64,000 nucleotides of DNA, taken from contig JAULSN010000012.1 of NCBI GenBank assembly GCA_033439765.1, positions 744,001 through 808,000 of the forward strand, read 5' to 3'. The notes under the pieces were generated by a model, which saw nothing but the letters and a program-made list of their open reading frames with translations, was not told where the DNA came from and ran no database searches. A program made the translations under genes and the position numbers. How positions within the stretch are numbered: the first letter of the stretch is position 1; every line of letters starts with the position of its first letter. This document shows positions 1-9,687 of this stretch, in pieces. This stretch comes from Lasiosphaeria ovina. Taxonomy: Eukaryota; Ascomycota; Sordariomycetes; Sordariales; Lasiosphaeriaceae.

Positions 1-2
1 GA

Positions 3-3000
3 GAAGCATGCGCCAATTCCGAGAAATCGTGGCGCCTCCAGAATCAGAATGCAGAGGCCCCACGGACGGTCGCCGAAGCAGAGTCAATCCTGCACGCTGA
101 CGAAATGACCGAAATATCCAAGGACTTTCAGTTGGAACTCATGGCCAGCCCCGTTTACCTGCGGACCCACAGCCGCAGTGGCAATATCCCGGGAGGATGG
201 TCTCCTGCCGAGCAGCCCATTGAACCAGGGGGGGTTGAGGATACAACCAGCCTCTTTGCATCAATCAAGCGCCAAGATTATAAAAACGTCAGGTTGTTGC
301 TCGAACGCGGCGAAGATGTTCATCAGGTCGACCGCGGCGGGTTGACGCTGCTTCACAGATGTGCCGAAATCCCAGAAAAGACGGCCACGCGCATAGCCAC
401 ACTGCTGGTGCGCCATGGAGCTGATGTCAACTCACATCGGTCCAACACTGGCATGACTCCTCTTCGATGGGCTGCACAAAGGGGTAACCTCACCATGGTT
501 AAAATATTGGTTGGCACGGGTGCGGACAGGACTATCAAGGGGCCACTGGGGTTTCAAGCCATCCATGCCGCCGTCCAGTTTGGCCATTGCGAGGTTGTCA
601 AATACCTTCTTGACCCAGACGAAGGTGTCGAAAATGGTCTAAGCATTTCGGTAGAGGCGTCTCTCTTTGACGACCGAGCTCTGAAGCGAGACAACTCATG
701 CAACCTCCTCCATTTTGCTGCAACAGGGAACCCTGGAATGGGCATGATCAAATTGCTGATTGAAAGAGGACTCGACCCAATGTCAACTTCTGCAAATTCG
801 CGGTCGTCACTCTACTATGCGATTGCCAATGACAACCCCGAAGTTTTACAACATTTCTGCAAGCTTGGCTTTAGCGTCGTCTCCGAAATTCTCCAAGCGG
901 CCGATAGCAACACACCCGCTGACTTGGCCTCCTTGAGTGCTACAGGCATCGATCTGGACAGTCGGGGTCTGGACGGTAGAACAGCCGCATCCATCTGTGC
1001 CGAAGGGAGACGGTCAACTGCCCTGCAAAATCTTGTCGCAGAGGGAGCCTCAGCAACACTCATTGACAGCAGCGGACGTTCTCCACTGCTTTGGGCCGCT
1101 TACTTGTGCGACTCTCAGGCCATTAAGCGCTTGGCGTCAAGATACGCACCAATACCGTTGGATGACCTGCAATCTGCGCTAGAGCACCATATCTCATCGT
1201 CTTCGGCTGATGACAAATTCACCGAGCTATTGCTTACGACACTCGTGCAGCCACTTGACCATCAACTTGCCCAAGATATCCTTGACTTCGCAATTCGGCG
1301 AGGATGGCTGTCGGTTGTTCTCGTTGTGCTGAAGCTGAGACCTACCGTTGACCTTAAATGGGTCATCCGTTGTGCCGGATCAAATGAACAGTATGTTATC
1401 ATGGAAAGTGTCATCGATGCGTATCTTCGAGATTCCAAGGGTATCGTCGCTACGTCACTGGGCCGCTTCACAGCCGCCATCGAGTCAGATTCTCCCGAAG
1501 GAGTCCTTTGGCTCCTAACACTGGAACATCACAAATCATTGGAACATCGCAAAGAAACAGGTCTGGTAGCACAAGTTCAGGAATTCGTCCCGCTCGAGCA
1601 AGCATTCAATTCGACTAACGTGGAAGTGATGCTACTTGTAATTCATCACTTGATCGACTACATCGACGCTCCTGAGCCGAATACCAACGCGTCCACTTCA
1701 ACTTTTCACAGATACAACATTCTTATGAGGATATTGCTTTCACCAATGACCGAAAGCCTAGCATTAACCATGATCGAATTCTTTGTGGAGGAGAAGGGCC
1801 TGGAAATGGCAAAACTTTCTGAGCAAGGCGAGACTCCACTAATATTGCTAATGGCAATTAAGCCAGGGTTCGTTCGCCTTGCCAAGTTTCTTATCAAGTC
1901 TGGCTGCAATCCCGACTCCCGAGTGGCCTCCCAGATTCCATTCCAAGGTGGGAGCCACGTACTCCATAACGCCTCCGCCCTTCATTTAGCAATCCTCACT
2001 GGTTCGGCGGAACTCGTCCGACTGCTCCTGGAATGCGGGGCCGACGTCGACGCTCTCGCGCACCTTGTCTTTCCCTCGATACTCGATGTTACAGATATCA
2101 ACCAGCAAGGCGAGAGCCCGTTGATGACAGCTATACGATCAGAGAATAGCAGCCAAATCGAAATCATAAACTTATTACTCGATCACAATGCCAATGTCTC
2201 CTCAACCGATCCCTCGCTGCTGACCACAATTTACGACATTGGACTCCAGCAGGGGTTCCAACCCTTCATAGACACAGCACTTAACCTCTATACCAATAAA
2301 TCTGGATTTTCTCGAGATGCAAACCCGCGAGCTCATAGGAGGAATTCCAGGAGCCTTATCCGGATTAAACCTCTCGTTTTGGCTTGCCTGGTGGGCAACA
2401 TGTCTGCCGTCAAGCGGCTGCTAGAAGTCAACAACGACGAGCTGTTCCCCAGATCTGAGTTCGGATTGCTCCACATTGCGGTCTTGGCGAACGATGTCGA
2501 ACTCGCAGGAATTCTCCTTGAAGACAGCCGGGTAGATGCCAATGATATAACAGTTATTGGTCAGGGCGAATCGTTGGTTATTGACCCATTCACCCCGCTT
2601 AGCCTCGCAGCTATAGCAGGGTTTGAAGAGATGGTCAAGCTTTTGCTTCACCACGGAGCTTGTATGAACGGCTACCTCGACATCTCAAACAACATCAGCC
2701 CAGGCTGTATCCCCCTTACCCTTGCAGCGAGTCAAGGGGAAATCAGCGTAGCCAAAATTCTTCTTTTGCATGGAGCGTATCTAAAAGAGTCCGATATTAG
2801 CTTCTCGGTTAGTTATGGCGAGGCGGCGGAGGTGTTAAGGGAGGAATTGGCGAGGCGCGACGCGCATCCCACAAACAACAAAAGGCCCGACGAGAGCTCT
2901 GTTGATGTGTTTTTGAGAGAGTTCGCAGCAAGGCCAAAACCAGAAACCCCGACAGACGCAACGTTGGCAGTAGCTCAGAGCGGTTCGATTCACCCGAAAG

Positions 3001-3218
3001 CACCGATTCAGGATTCAATACAACCTCCACCAAGAGCGCAGCCAAAGGTCCAGAGAAGGCGCAGTTTCAAAGCGAGGTTCAGCGGAGTATTCAAGCGGGA
3101 AGCGACCGGTCCGGGTTTAGACCCGTTGTTGGAAATGGGTCTCTCTGTTGGTCCTCAAATGAATTTCGACAGACAACTCACGATAACTCTCTACAATTCG
3201 TCAATTGAATTGTCGTAG
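3..3218 (+). CDS. Ankyrin-repeat protein, 5' end outside the window
   Basis: The frame is open from base 3 to the TAG at 3216-3218, and the first ATG inside the window is at 105. The true start probably lies upstream. From the ATG the protein is 1037 residues. Ankyrin repeats are spread along it; clear units of the form TPLxxAAxxGxxxxVxxLLxxGADxx lie near residues 75-145, 630-660, 780-815 and 840-890. The last ~100 residues are not ankyrin: they are Pro-rich, then basic around RRRSFKARF. Ankyrin arrays bind proteins; in fungi such long proteins often accompany HET or NLR genes, and a HET gene lies just downstream on the other strand. No catalytic domain is visible inside the window, and an N-terminal effector domain could lie to the left. 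Family call is firm; role unknown. Confidence 0.85.
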   Translation, partial: EACANSEKSWRLQNQNAEAPRTVAEAESILHADEMTEISKDFQLELMASPVYLRTHSRSGNIPGGWSPAEQPIEPGGVEDTTSLFASIKRQDYKNVRLLLERGEDVHQVDRGGLTLLHRCAEIPEKTATRIATLLVRHGADVNSHRSNTGMTPLRWAAQRGNLTMVKILVGTGADRTIKGPLGFQAIHAAVQFGHCEVVKYLLDPDEGVENGLSISVEASLFDDRALKRDNSCNLLHFAATGNPGMGMIKLLIERGLDPMSTSANSRSSLYYAIANDNPEVLQHFCKLGFSVVSEILQAADSNTPADLASLSATGIDLDSRGLDGRTAASICAEGRRSTALQNLVAEGASATLIDSSGRSPLLWAAYLCDSQAIKRLASRYAPIPLDDLQSALEHHISSSSADDKFTELLLTTLVQPLDHQLAQDILDFAIRRGWLSVVLVVLKLRPTVDLKWVIRCAGSNEQYVIMESVIDAYLRDSKGIVATSLGRFTAAIESDSPEGVLWLLTLEHHKSLEHRKETGLVAQVQEFVPLEQAFNSTNVEVMLLVIHHLIDYIDAPEPNTNASTSTFHRYNILMRILLSPMTESLALTMIEFFVEEKGLEMAKLSEQGETPLILLMAIKPGFVRLAKFLIKSGCNPDSRVASQIPFQGGSHVLHNASALHLAILTGSAELVRLLLECGADVDALAHLVFPSILDVTDINQQGESPLMTAIRSENSSQIEIINLLLDHNANVSSTDPSLLTTIYDIGLQQGFQPFIDTALNLYTNKSGFSRDANPRAHRRNSRSLIRIKPLVLACLVGNMSAVKRLLEVNNDELFPRSEFGLLHIAVLANDVELAGILLEDSRVDANDITVIGQGESLVIDPFTPLSLAAIAGFEEMVKLLLHHGACMNGYLDISNNISPGCIPLTLAASQGEISVAKILLLHGAYLKESDISFSVSYGEAAEVLREELARRDAHPTNNKRPDESSVDVFLREFAARPKPETPTDATLAVAQSGSIHPKAPIQDSIQPPPRAQPKVQRRRSFKARFSGVFKREATGPGLDPLLEMGLSVGPQMNFDRQLTITLYNSSIELS

Positions 3219-3399
3219 TGGTGTCAAATGAGGGAAAAGTGGCAGTGGTCCAGCTAATATGAAACATTTATTCAGTTATCTACATTCCAATCCTTCAATA
3301 TCGATTACCGCAGTCACTTAGCCGAATAAATACCATAGCCAAGCGAACAAACCGACAGGCTGGGAAAAGACTTTAATGATTACATGTTTTTGGATATGA

Positions 3400-3606
3400 G
3401 ATAGTGTTGGAATGATGCGCTAGTCAGCCACAGAGGTGGCAATGGAGGCGCAGGTCTGGCTATATATATAGCGGCCTTCGGCCACCTCTACCTCTCCTCC
3501 CCTCCTAGCTACACATCTACAATCCATCACTTGAACCGCCAGTTTTTCGGCGTACAGTAACGCCCTGTTGTTCTAGTACCGGTACCCTGGTGATTCCAAC
3601 AGATAG
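3400..3606. repeat. 5-bp target-site duplication around the solo LTR
   Basis: GATAG occurs directly before (3400-3404) and directly after (3602-3606) the LTR. The exact match suggests the insertion has not decayed much. Confidence 0.85.
3405..3601 (+). mobile_element. Solo LTR of an LTR retrotransposon
   Basis: The 197-base element begins TGTTGGAAT and ends ATTCCAACA, a perfect 9-base terminal inverted repeat with the TG...CA ends of LTRs. It is flanked by the identical pentamer GATAG (3400-3404 and 3602-3606), a 5-base target-site duplication. A TATA-like run (tatatatata) lies near 3461-3471, followed by a pyrimidine-rich stretch, as expected for an LTR promoter reading rightward. No internal coding region or second LTR is present, so it is best read as the product of LTR-LTR recombination. 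Short LTRs with such ends are common in Ty1/copia elements, but the class is an inference. Confidence 0.85.
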
Positions 3607-3797
3607 ACCTCTACGATTCTAAAATAAGGATTATAATAGCCCTTACCTGCCTCGGCGAAAAACCTTCCAGGCGAGCTGTAAGTATTTCAGGCTTTTGAAA
3701 TACTAGACAATCCCCCACAAATAACTATTTAGGGATTGGAGTGTAGTGAAACTATTGTAGCAATAATTTGTTCATATTAAACCCGCCCATTGAGTGG

Positions 3798-6271
3798 TTA
3801 GACGAGTTCAAACTCGTTCATCGGGGCGTCCTCAAAGTAGCGACTCGACGTCTTGGTCCCGTGGAACAATCCCACACGCCGATATTTGACGGGCGGCCCT
3901 GAGGAGGTCTCAGGCTGTGGATCTTCAGCGCGGCTTCTGGACCCTTTCGATTTGGCCTTCCACCATGGACTCTTTTGTTTCTCCGTGCCAGCTTCTTTGT
4001 CGCTGGGCTCTGTCCCCTTTGCAACTCCGCTGCCGTCATCCGGACCCGGCAAAGGCGCGAGAACCAAGCCAAAAGTGGTGTATCCCCTCGGGCCGGGGTA
4101 CAGAACCCACCTCTCCACATCTCCCCCAACCAGCTTCATGATGGGCTGGTGTTCTTCGTTACCTGCTGTCGCCACCATCAGACACGTGAGCTTGGTGAAC
4201 GAGTCGCCTTCAAAGGGCCGCCGGTCCATCCCCCGCTGGCTGTATTCGTCAAAGACGACCAAGCCGGCATGGCAAAGCTCCTCGTCGTCCTCAAGGCGTT
4301 TATGGAAATACTTCCTGTTGGAACCCGTCTTGATGTCGTAGCACTTGAACTCTTGGCACCTTGCCATGTCGTCGAGGCCAATGTGTGGGATCATGACCTC
4401 TTTCGATGGTCCGCGCAGCTTTAAGCGTTCTGGCGCCTCCATGTCCACGTTTCCGTACTCGTCGCAACAATCTGGCCACGCCAGCATGGCGAATCTCGGC
4501 GACGGGAGGACTGTACGGGTCGTGTACGCCGCCGCAGGGTATGTGACCTTGCCGTTGAACGACATCCACGACCAGGTGGGAAACTGCGGCAGGATTTGCT
4601 GCGACGGCCCTGCCTCGACGCCTGCACGCCAGAGCAGGTCCACTGGGAGCGTTTTCCGGAATATCCCAGCGGCATAAGGCCCCGGCGAGGTCCGGAGACG
4701 CACCTCGTGCAGCGCCCGCGCCTTGTCACCTATGTTGCTGAGATTCCGCCGCGAATAGTTTTCGACTTCCCAAAGCCACGGCCAGTGTCGACCTTCGACC
4801 CCGTCGCTGATCCACGCGGGTCCCTCAACGGGGATCCTGTTGTGGCTACCGAACAGATCGTCTAGCTTCGTGAGATGCAGGTACTCGTCCAGGCCGGGGC
4901 TGCCGCACGCCCACCTGGCGCGCTTGCACAGCCAGTACGGCTGCACCGACGAGTAAAGGAGCACGCGACGTGAGAGAAGCAGCTCCTGGAACGTCCAGCC
5001 ACGCGCGTGCAGGGCGTGCAGGGCGTCGTCGCGGGCCCGGCGCGTCGCCGCCTCCCAGTCCTTCTTCGCACCGCCGAGCCTGCTGACCCTGACGCCGCAC
5101 GGCGCGTTTGCCCCCTGCCCGAACCGCAGCGGCAGCTCAAACCCCTCGACGTCCCGCGCCAGCCGCAGCGGGCCCGCAAGGAACCCGGCGTCGCAGTGCG
5201 CCGCACCCGCCGCCGCTACGGTGCCCAGCGCGTTGGCGTAGATGTCGCCCATGCGGGCCATCTCGGCCTTCTGCTCGCGCTCGTCGTCCTGTACGATGCA
5301 CAGCGCGTCGACCCACAGGTAGCGCATGCGCAGCAAGCGCGCCAGCACGACAGCGTCGCGCACCGTCGCGGGCAGCGCGGTGAGCGGGATCCGCCGCCGA
5401 TGCGCCGCCGCGTTGCGCCGCACCGTCCGCAGCTGTGTTGTTTTCGCATTGCGCCCCCAGCAGTAGCTCAGCGCCACGTACCCGGCCGGCGGCTGTCCTC
5501 TGCATTCGACCAGCTGGATGTCGGGAGCGATCGCCGCCGCTTCCAGGTCGAGCAGCCGCAGCGGCATCTTGTCGGCCGCGGGCGGAGCGTGGCACTCGGG
5601 GTGCGATGCGTCGCATGTGGCGATCCAGCCCTGGATGCACTGGACTGTCGAGTCTAGCAGCGTCGGCCGCGGCCGGTGCGGGATGTAGGCTGCTGCGGGG
5701 GTGTCTGCGGATATATGAGTGGTGAGTGGTGAGTAATAAGGCACATAAGGCGGGGCTCAAGTGGGACAGGCTTACCCTCAAACGCAGCGAGATCGAAGAA
5801 GTCGCTACCAAACAGGGACGGGGAGGAGATGTTCAGCTTAGCCCAGCCTTCACTAGCCAGCAAGTAGCCCGGCTGCTTGGCCAGCCACTCGTTGAAGCCG
5901 GCGGTGTCGTCCCGGTCCGCTGCGTAGTGCCGGGCGACGTGGTTGACGGTGTTGGAGAACCTGCCGCGCTCGAGGTGGAAGTGCAGAGCAATCGTGTTGG
6001 CGTCGGCGTCGGCGTCGTCGTCCTTCTTCTTCACTACCGCCCGGAGCAGTTTCCTGCCTAGCGACGGCGGCCGCGGCTTCGCGTTGCTCAGGAAAGACCG
6101 GATCTCAGTGCACAGCGGGCATTGCGGGCCTTCGTCTGGGTTGGGGGTGGATTTGTGAAAGGGATACACGAGGGGTGCGTCTGCTGATTCGCCGAGGGCG
6201 GTGTTGGAGAAGGCGGCGCAACACGCGTCGCAGAGGACCCAGGCTGCTTCGTTTTCTGCGTTCATGTTCAT
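3798..6271 (-). CDS. HET-domain protein
   Basis: Two exons, 6271-5776 and 5704-3798, with a 71-base intron (GTAAGC...CCGCAG), give 800 residues in one frame. The HET domain lies roughly at residues 240-390. It shows the block YVALSYCWG, then LPATVRDAVVLARLL, then RYLWVDALCIVQDD followed by the alternating Met/Ile/Tyr block of the family, and further on GWTFQELLLSRRVL. HET domains (PF06985) trigger incompatibility cell death in fungi and share ancestry with TIR domains. The N-terminal ~165 residues carry Cys pairs (CDACC, CPLC) often seen before HET domains. Exon 1 encodes an Asp/Ala run (near 5999-6020). The C-terminus is charged and low-complexity. No NACHT or repeat domain is fused. This copy looks intact, unlike the one at 33.7 kb. 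Confidence 0.9.
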
Positions 6272-7531
6272 GATGCTGGTTAATCTAGATTTAATTGTTC
6301 GGTGTCCACTTTCTTCTAGGTTTTGAACAAGCCTCCATCACGACGTGCAAATCAGACGTCTTATCTCTGGTGGTGGTGGCGCAGTCTGCCCCTCTCACTG
6401 CTGCGCATAAAAAATGCCCAGCCAAGACTCTCACCTGCAACTAACGAACTCGAATGATTGGTCTAGGCCCTGTGTCGCAAACTAAACCTAGGCTGGGCGC
6501 TCAGTTGGCGCGCCGCGCAGTGGGCTTCTAAGAATAGAATATTTGGACTGCTTGCAAAGGTCAATTTCCAGACGAGACGAGACAAAATCTCCGCCTTACA
6601 GTTACTTACAACGGAAGTCTTCCAATTGCTAGTATCAGCTGGACGTTGATTTGCTAATGATCCGGACGTTCTGAGGTGTGAATGTGCGAGACTTGAACAA
6701 AGAAACCACAAGACGAAAATTAGTGCTCCGAGGACTTGCAAGAAGAGTTGGAAAATGGAGGAAGAAACTGGGACAAGAATTGGTCCTGCGAGAACATGCT
6801 AAAAAATTTGTCCCAATAGGACCAAAGCTTTGCTGAGAAAGTATACATGTCAGGAAGGAGCACTGCGTGATTCCTTTGGAAACGCTACCAGTTATTCAAG
6901 TCAATCAATCCCCAGTATTCGGAGCATATAACAACTGCAGGAATCGTTTGGTACCCTAAGAGCTTTGTTCACAGTGGAACTCATCAAAGTCGATGAACAA
7001 ACAAGGGAGGAGCGCCGCGTTGAGATTGATAACGCGGCCCTTCAAACATACAACCAAGATCTCCATTGCCGGAGGCAGATAGAGATCTTCAAAAGCGCCA
7101 TGGAGCATAACTTACTAGCCCAGTACGATAAGCCGTCTTCTACACTACACGAGTATAATCCAGCCCCTGAATTTTTATTAGTAGGGGATTTTGCAAGGTT
7201 TGAAAGACGTTAATAACGTACGGCTCGCCCTAAAGGTTTTTTGCCGAGGGAGGCGATAGCCTGAAGAATCCCTATTACAGAATCCGAGAAGCCTTTCCTG
7301 GCCGGTGTATTTGCCATGGTCTTTTCTCTTCTAGGGAGACTACCTCGAGGTGTTAGCTGCAGCAGCCCCTTGGCGTGAGCCGTTGGTTCTATGGTTTTCC
7401 TCCAACGCTTGATTCGACGGAAAGCCTGATCAGTCTTCTCTCCCAACCTCGCTGCGCGTTTCCAACTTTGGCCAAATCTGAAAGACTTGCCCAAACCGCA
7501 GCCAGCAGCAGCACCACCACCACCAGCAACA
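6272..7531. other. Divergent intergenic region with one doubtful short ORF
   Basis: This lies between the start of the HET gene and the start of the Rossmann-fold gene, so it should hold both promoters. It contains the unassigned open frame at 6965-7213. Around 6771-6830 there is an imperfect foldback (TTGGTCC/GGACCAA). Nothing else was recognised. Confidence 0.5.
6965..7213 (+). other. Unrecognised 82-codon open frame
   Basis: The frame opens without an ATG (TTG at 6965) and ends with TAA at 7211-7213. Its composition is protein-like: charged, with few low-complexity runs, and a FLLVGDFARFERR tail. It could be a last exon (a possible acceptor, CTGCAG, lies just upstream) or a gene remnant. 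No family was recognised and no partner exon was found. Confidence 0.2.
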
Positions 7532-8440
7532 ATGAAACTTGTCGTCGCCGGGTCCACGGGGTTTGTGGCGACCGAGGTCATTCGCCAGGCGCTGTCCATC
7601 CCGGCCATCACGTCCGCCGTTGCCCTCGGCCGCCGCGACGTGCCTGCGCCCGAGAATTCGGGGCCGGCAACTGACGGGGCCAAGCTCAAGTCGGTGGTGT
7701 GCGAGAACTGGGAGGAGTACTCGGACAGCGTCAAACAGGAGCTGGCGGGCGCCGACGCCTGCATCTGGTGGGTTGCAGCCGCCGTCGCCTCTCATCGACC
7801 AAAGCCAGACATCTTATTAACTCGATCGTAGGACCATCGCCATCACGCCGTCAAAACCGAAGACGGCGCCCTGGGAGACGGTGTGCAAGGTCTGCCGCGA
7901 CTACGCGGTCACAGGCATCGAGACCATGTCGCAGCTGCGTGGCCGGAACAGCGACACCGACAAGCAACCGTTCCGCTTCGTCTACATCAGCGGCACTGCG
8001 TCGCAGCGGGACCCAGCGCAGAAGCCCAGGTTGCTGGGCGACTACAGCTTGTTGCGTGTGAGTCTCCCCCCACGAACAAGAAAAAGAAAAGACGAGGGGA
8101 AAACAGAAGGACGGGACGGAAAAGAAGAAAAAGGAAGCAGCGAATTAACAAAAACCAGGGCGAAGCCGAGACCCGCATCCTCGACTTCGCAGCCAAGTCG
8201 CAGGGCGCCGTCGCGGCGTGCGTGGCCAAGCCGGGCATCATCAGCTCGCCCGCGAAGCCGACGCCGCTGATGCGCCAGGCCTTTTACGCCGTCATCGGCC
8301 TGCCCAAGCTGCAGGTGGCCGAGATCGCCGCTGCCCTGCTCGACCAGGTCGCGCGCGGGTTCGACAAGGACACGCTGGAGAACGCCGATCTGGAGCGCAT
8401 CGGCCAGAAGGCCCTGCAGGAGGCTGCCGCGGACGCGTAA
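7532..8440 (+). CDS. NAD(P)-binding Rossmann-fold protein (atypical SDR)
   Basis: Three exons, 7532-7767, 7832-8057 and 8159-8440, give 247 residues. The introns are 64 bases (GTGGGT...TAG) and 101 bases (GTGAGT...CAG). The N-terminus MKLVVAGSTGFVATEVIRQAL carries the GxTGFxA dinucleotide-binding loop after the first beta strand. The segment around TIAITPSK joins correctly across intron 1, completing a Trp codon. The FRFVYISG strand matches the later Rossmann core of small epimerase-like proteins (NmrA/HTATIP2 type). Length fits that group. The usual YxxxK pair is not evident, so it may bind nucleotide without acting as a dehydrogenase. Substrate unknown. Confidence 0.8.
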
Positions 8441-9687
8441 TTAGATGGTGATTGTTGGTTGTGTTTTTGGGAAGAAATGGTTGTGTTTGGGTGACGTCTA
8501 TGGTCAGGTGTGATTTCGATACCAAGTGCAAGTCAATCCTGCCGAGTGCCGTGGCATTTCAGCTGTCTTGGCTTCCCCATGGTCTGGCACTGCCTCGCTG
8601 CTGCATAACGTGAGCTGCAAGGGGTCGGCCCTCGGATTTGGGTGGCATGCGCCATCATCTGGCAGGATGCAGTGCAGTGCTCCCCGCATTTCGTCTCTTG
8701 TCACCTTTAGTTTGTCACCGTTAGTTTGGCTGAAGAGAGAAACATGAGACGGAACGATGGCCCACCAGACGAAAGAGGCCAGAACAAAGAGAGAGCAAAA
8801 GAGAGACCTGCCAACAGCAGCGAGTGTAAATTGCCGACCATCCCATCTAGGACAGACTTGCCAAATGCCAACATTAATTCCCGGTCGACAAGGAATTCTA
8901 TTTTAAGCCTCCCCATTCGATCAATGTGGTGGCTGGTCTAGAACTCGATTATAGATCTAGACTCGCGCGCCACTTTGTCCGCGGTGAATACCTCGCCGAG
9001 CGACGCGCGACTCGGCAAACGGGCGATGCCAGCCTCTAGCGCAAACAAACAAATGCCAAACGCACAATAGCAGCACGCAAAGCCACAAATTGCAGCGTGT
9101 GGCCAAAGCCCTAGGGCCGGAGCTGAGGTGGTGGCTCTAGGGCTGAGAGAGCCGACGGCCAGGGGAGCTGTGTGATTCGCCGAGCCAGGGGCGTCGCCGG
9201 CAGCCACCACCACTCTTTGACTGCACTGCCCGGAACGCCGGCCGAAAAACGCCTTGGACTGCCTCTCCCGACTGCCGACCAGCGAGCACGCCTATTGGAG
9301 CCGCCAGATCTGCACCGCCGCTGTGGCCGCGCCGACCGACAAAAGCAGACCATCGGATTTGCATCGTCAACACACACTCAACGGCTGAAGCAACCGCCCT
9401 GGGCCTAGGCATGAGCCACGATCGGGTCAAACTTAACATTTTGCGGCCAAAGATGTGCGATATAAGTCGTCAATCCGCTGCAATGGATTCGGCATTTTAT
9501 TCACACTTTTCTTGTTCAATAGCATGCACATTCAACTTGGCTGATTAGACTACCGAACCGAAGTTTCTTATTGTTGCTTTTTCCTTTCCCCCTTTCCACC
9601 CGTGGGTGATCAACACCAACCCACACCCACACCCACACCCACACCAACTCCCACCACGCTTATACCCAACACACCTCAGACAACACA
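8441..9687. other. Intergenic region, 1.2 kb
   Basis: No gene was seen. It ends in the probable promoter and 5' leader of the VWA gene, with a TATA-like gatataag near 9459 and a (CCACAC)n run at 9621-9645. Confidence 0.5.
9621..9645 (+). repeat. (CCACAC)n microsatellite in a 5' leader
   Basis: About four copies of a 6-base unit lie some 40 bases upstream of the ATG at 9688, probably in the untranslated leader. Confidence 0.7.

Larger units (their letters stand above)
3219..3797. other. Intergenic region with a solo LTR
   Basis: This region separates the ends of the convergent ankyrin and HET genes. It holds the solo LTR at 3405-3601. To the right, 3681-3706 forms a small hairpin (GTATTTCA paired with TGAAATAC). 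No gene was seen. Confidence 0.6.

Noticed and set aside
5007..5657. 216-codon plus-strand frame opposite the HET gene
   Set aside because: Composition is that of an antisense frame, and the HET domain on the other strand is unambiguous.
9621..9645. CCACAC repeat as an internal telomere-like sequence
   Set aside because: The unit is not the fungal TTAGGG type; it is an ordinary leader microsatellite.
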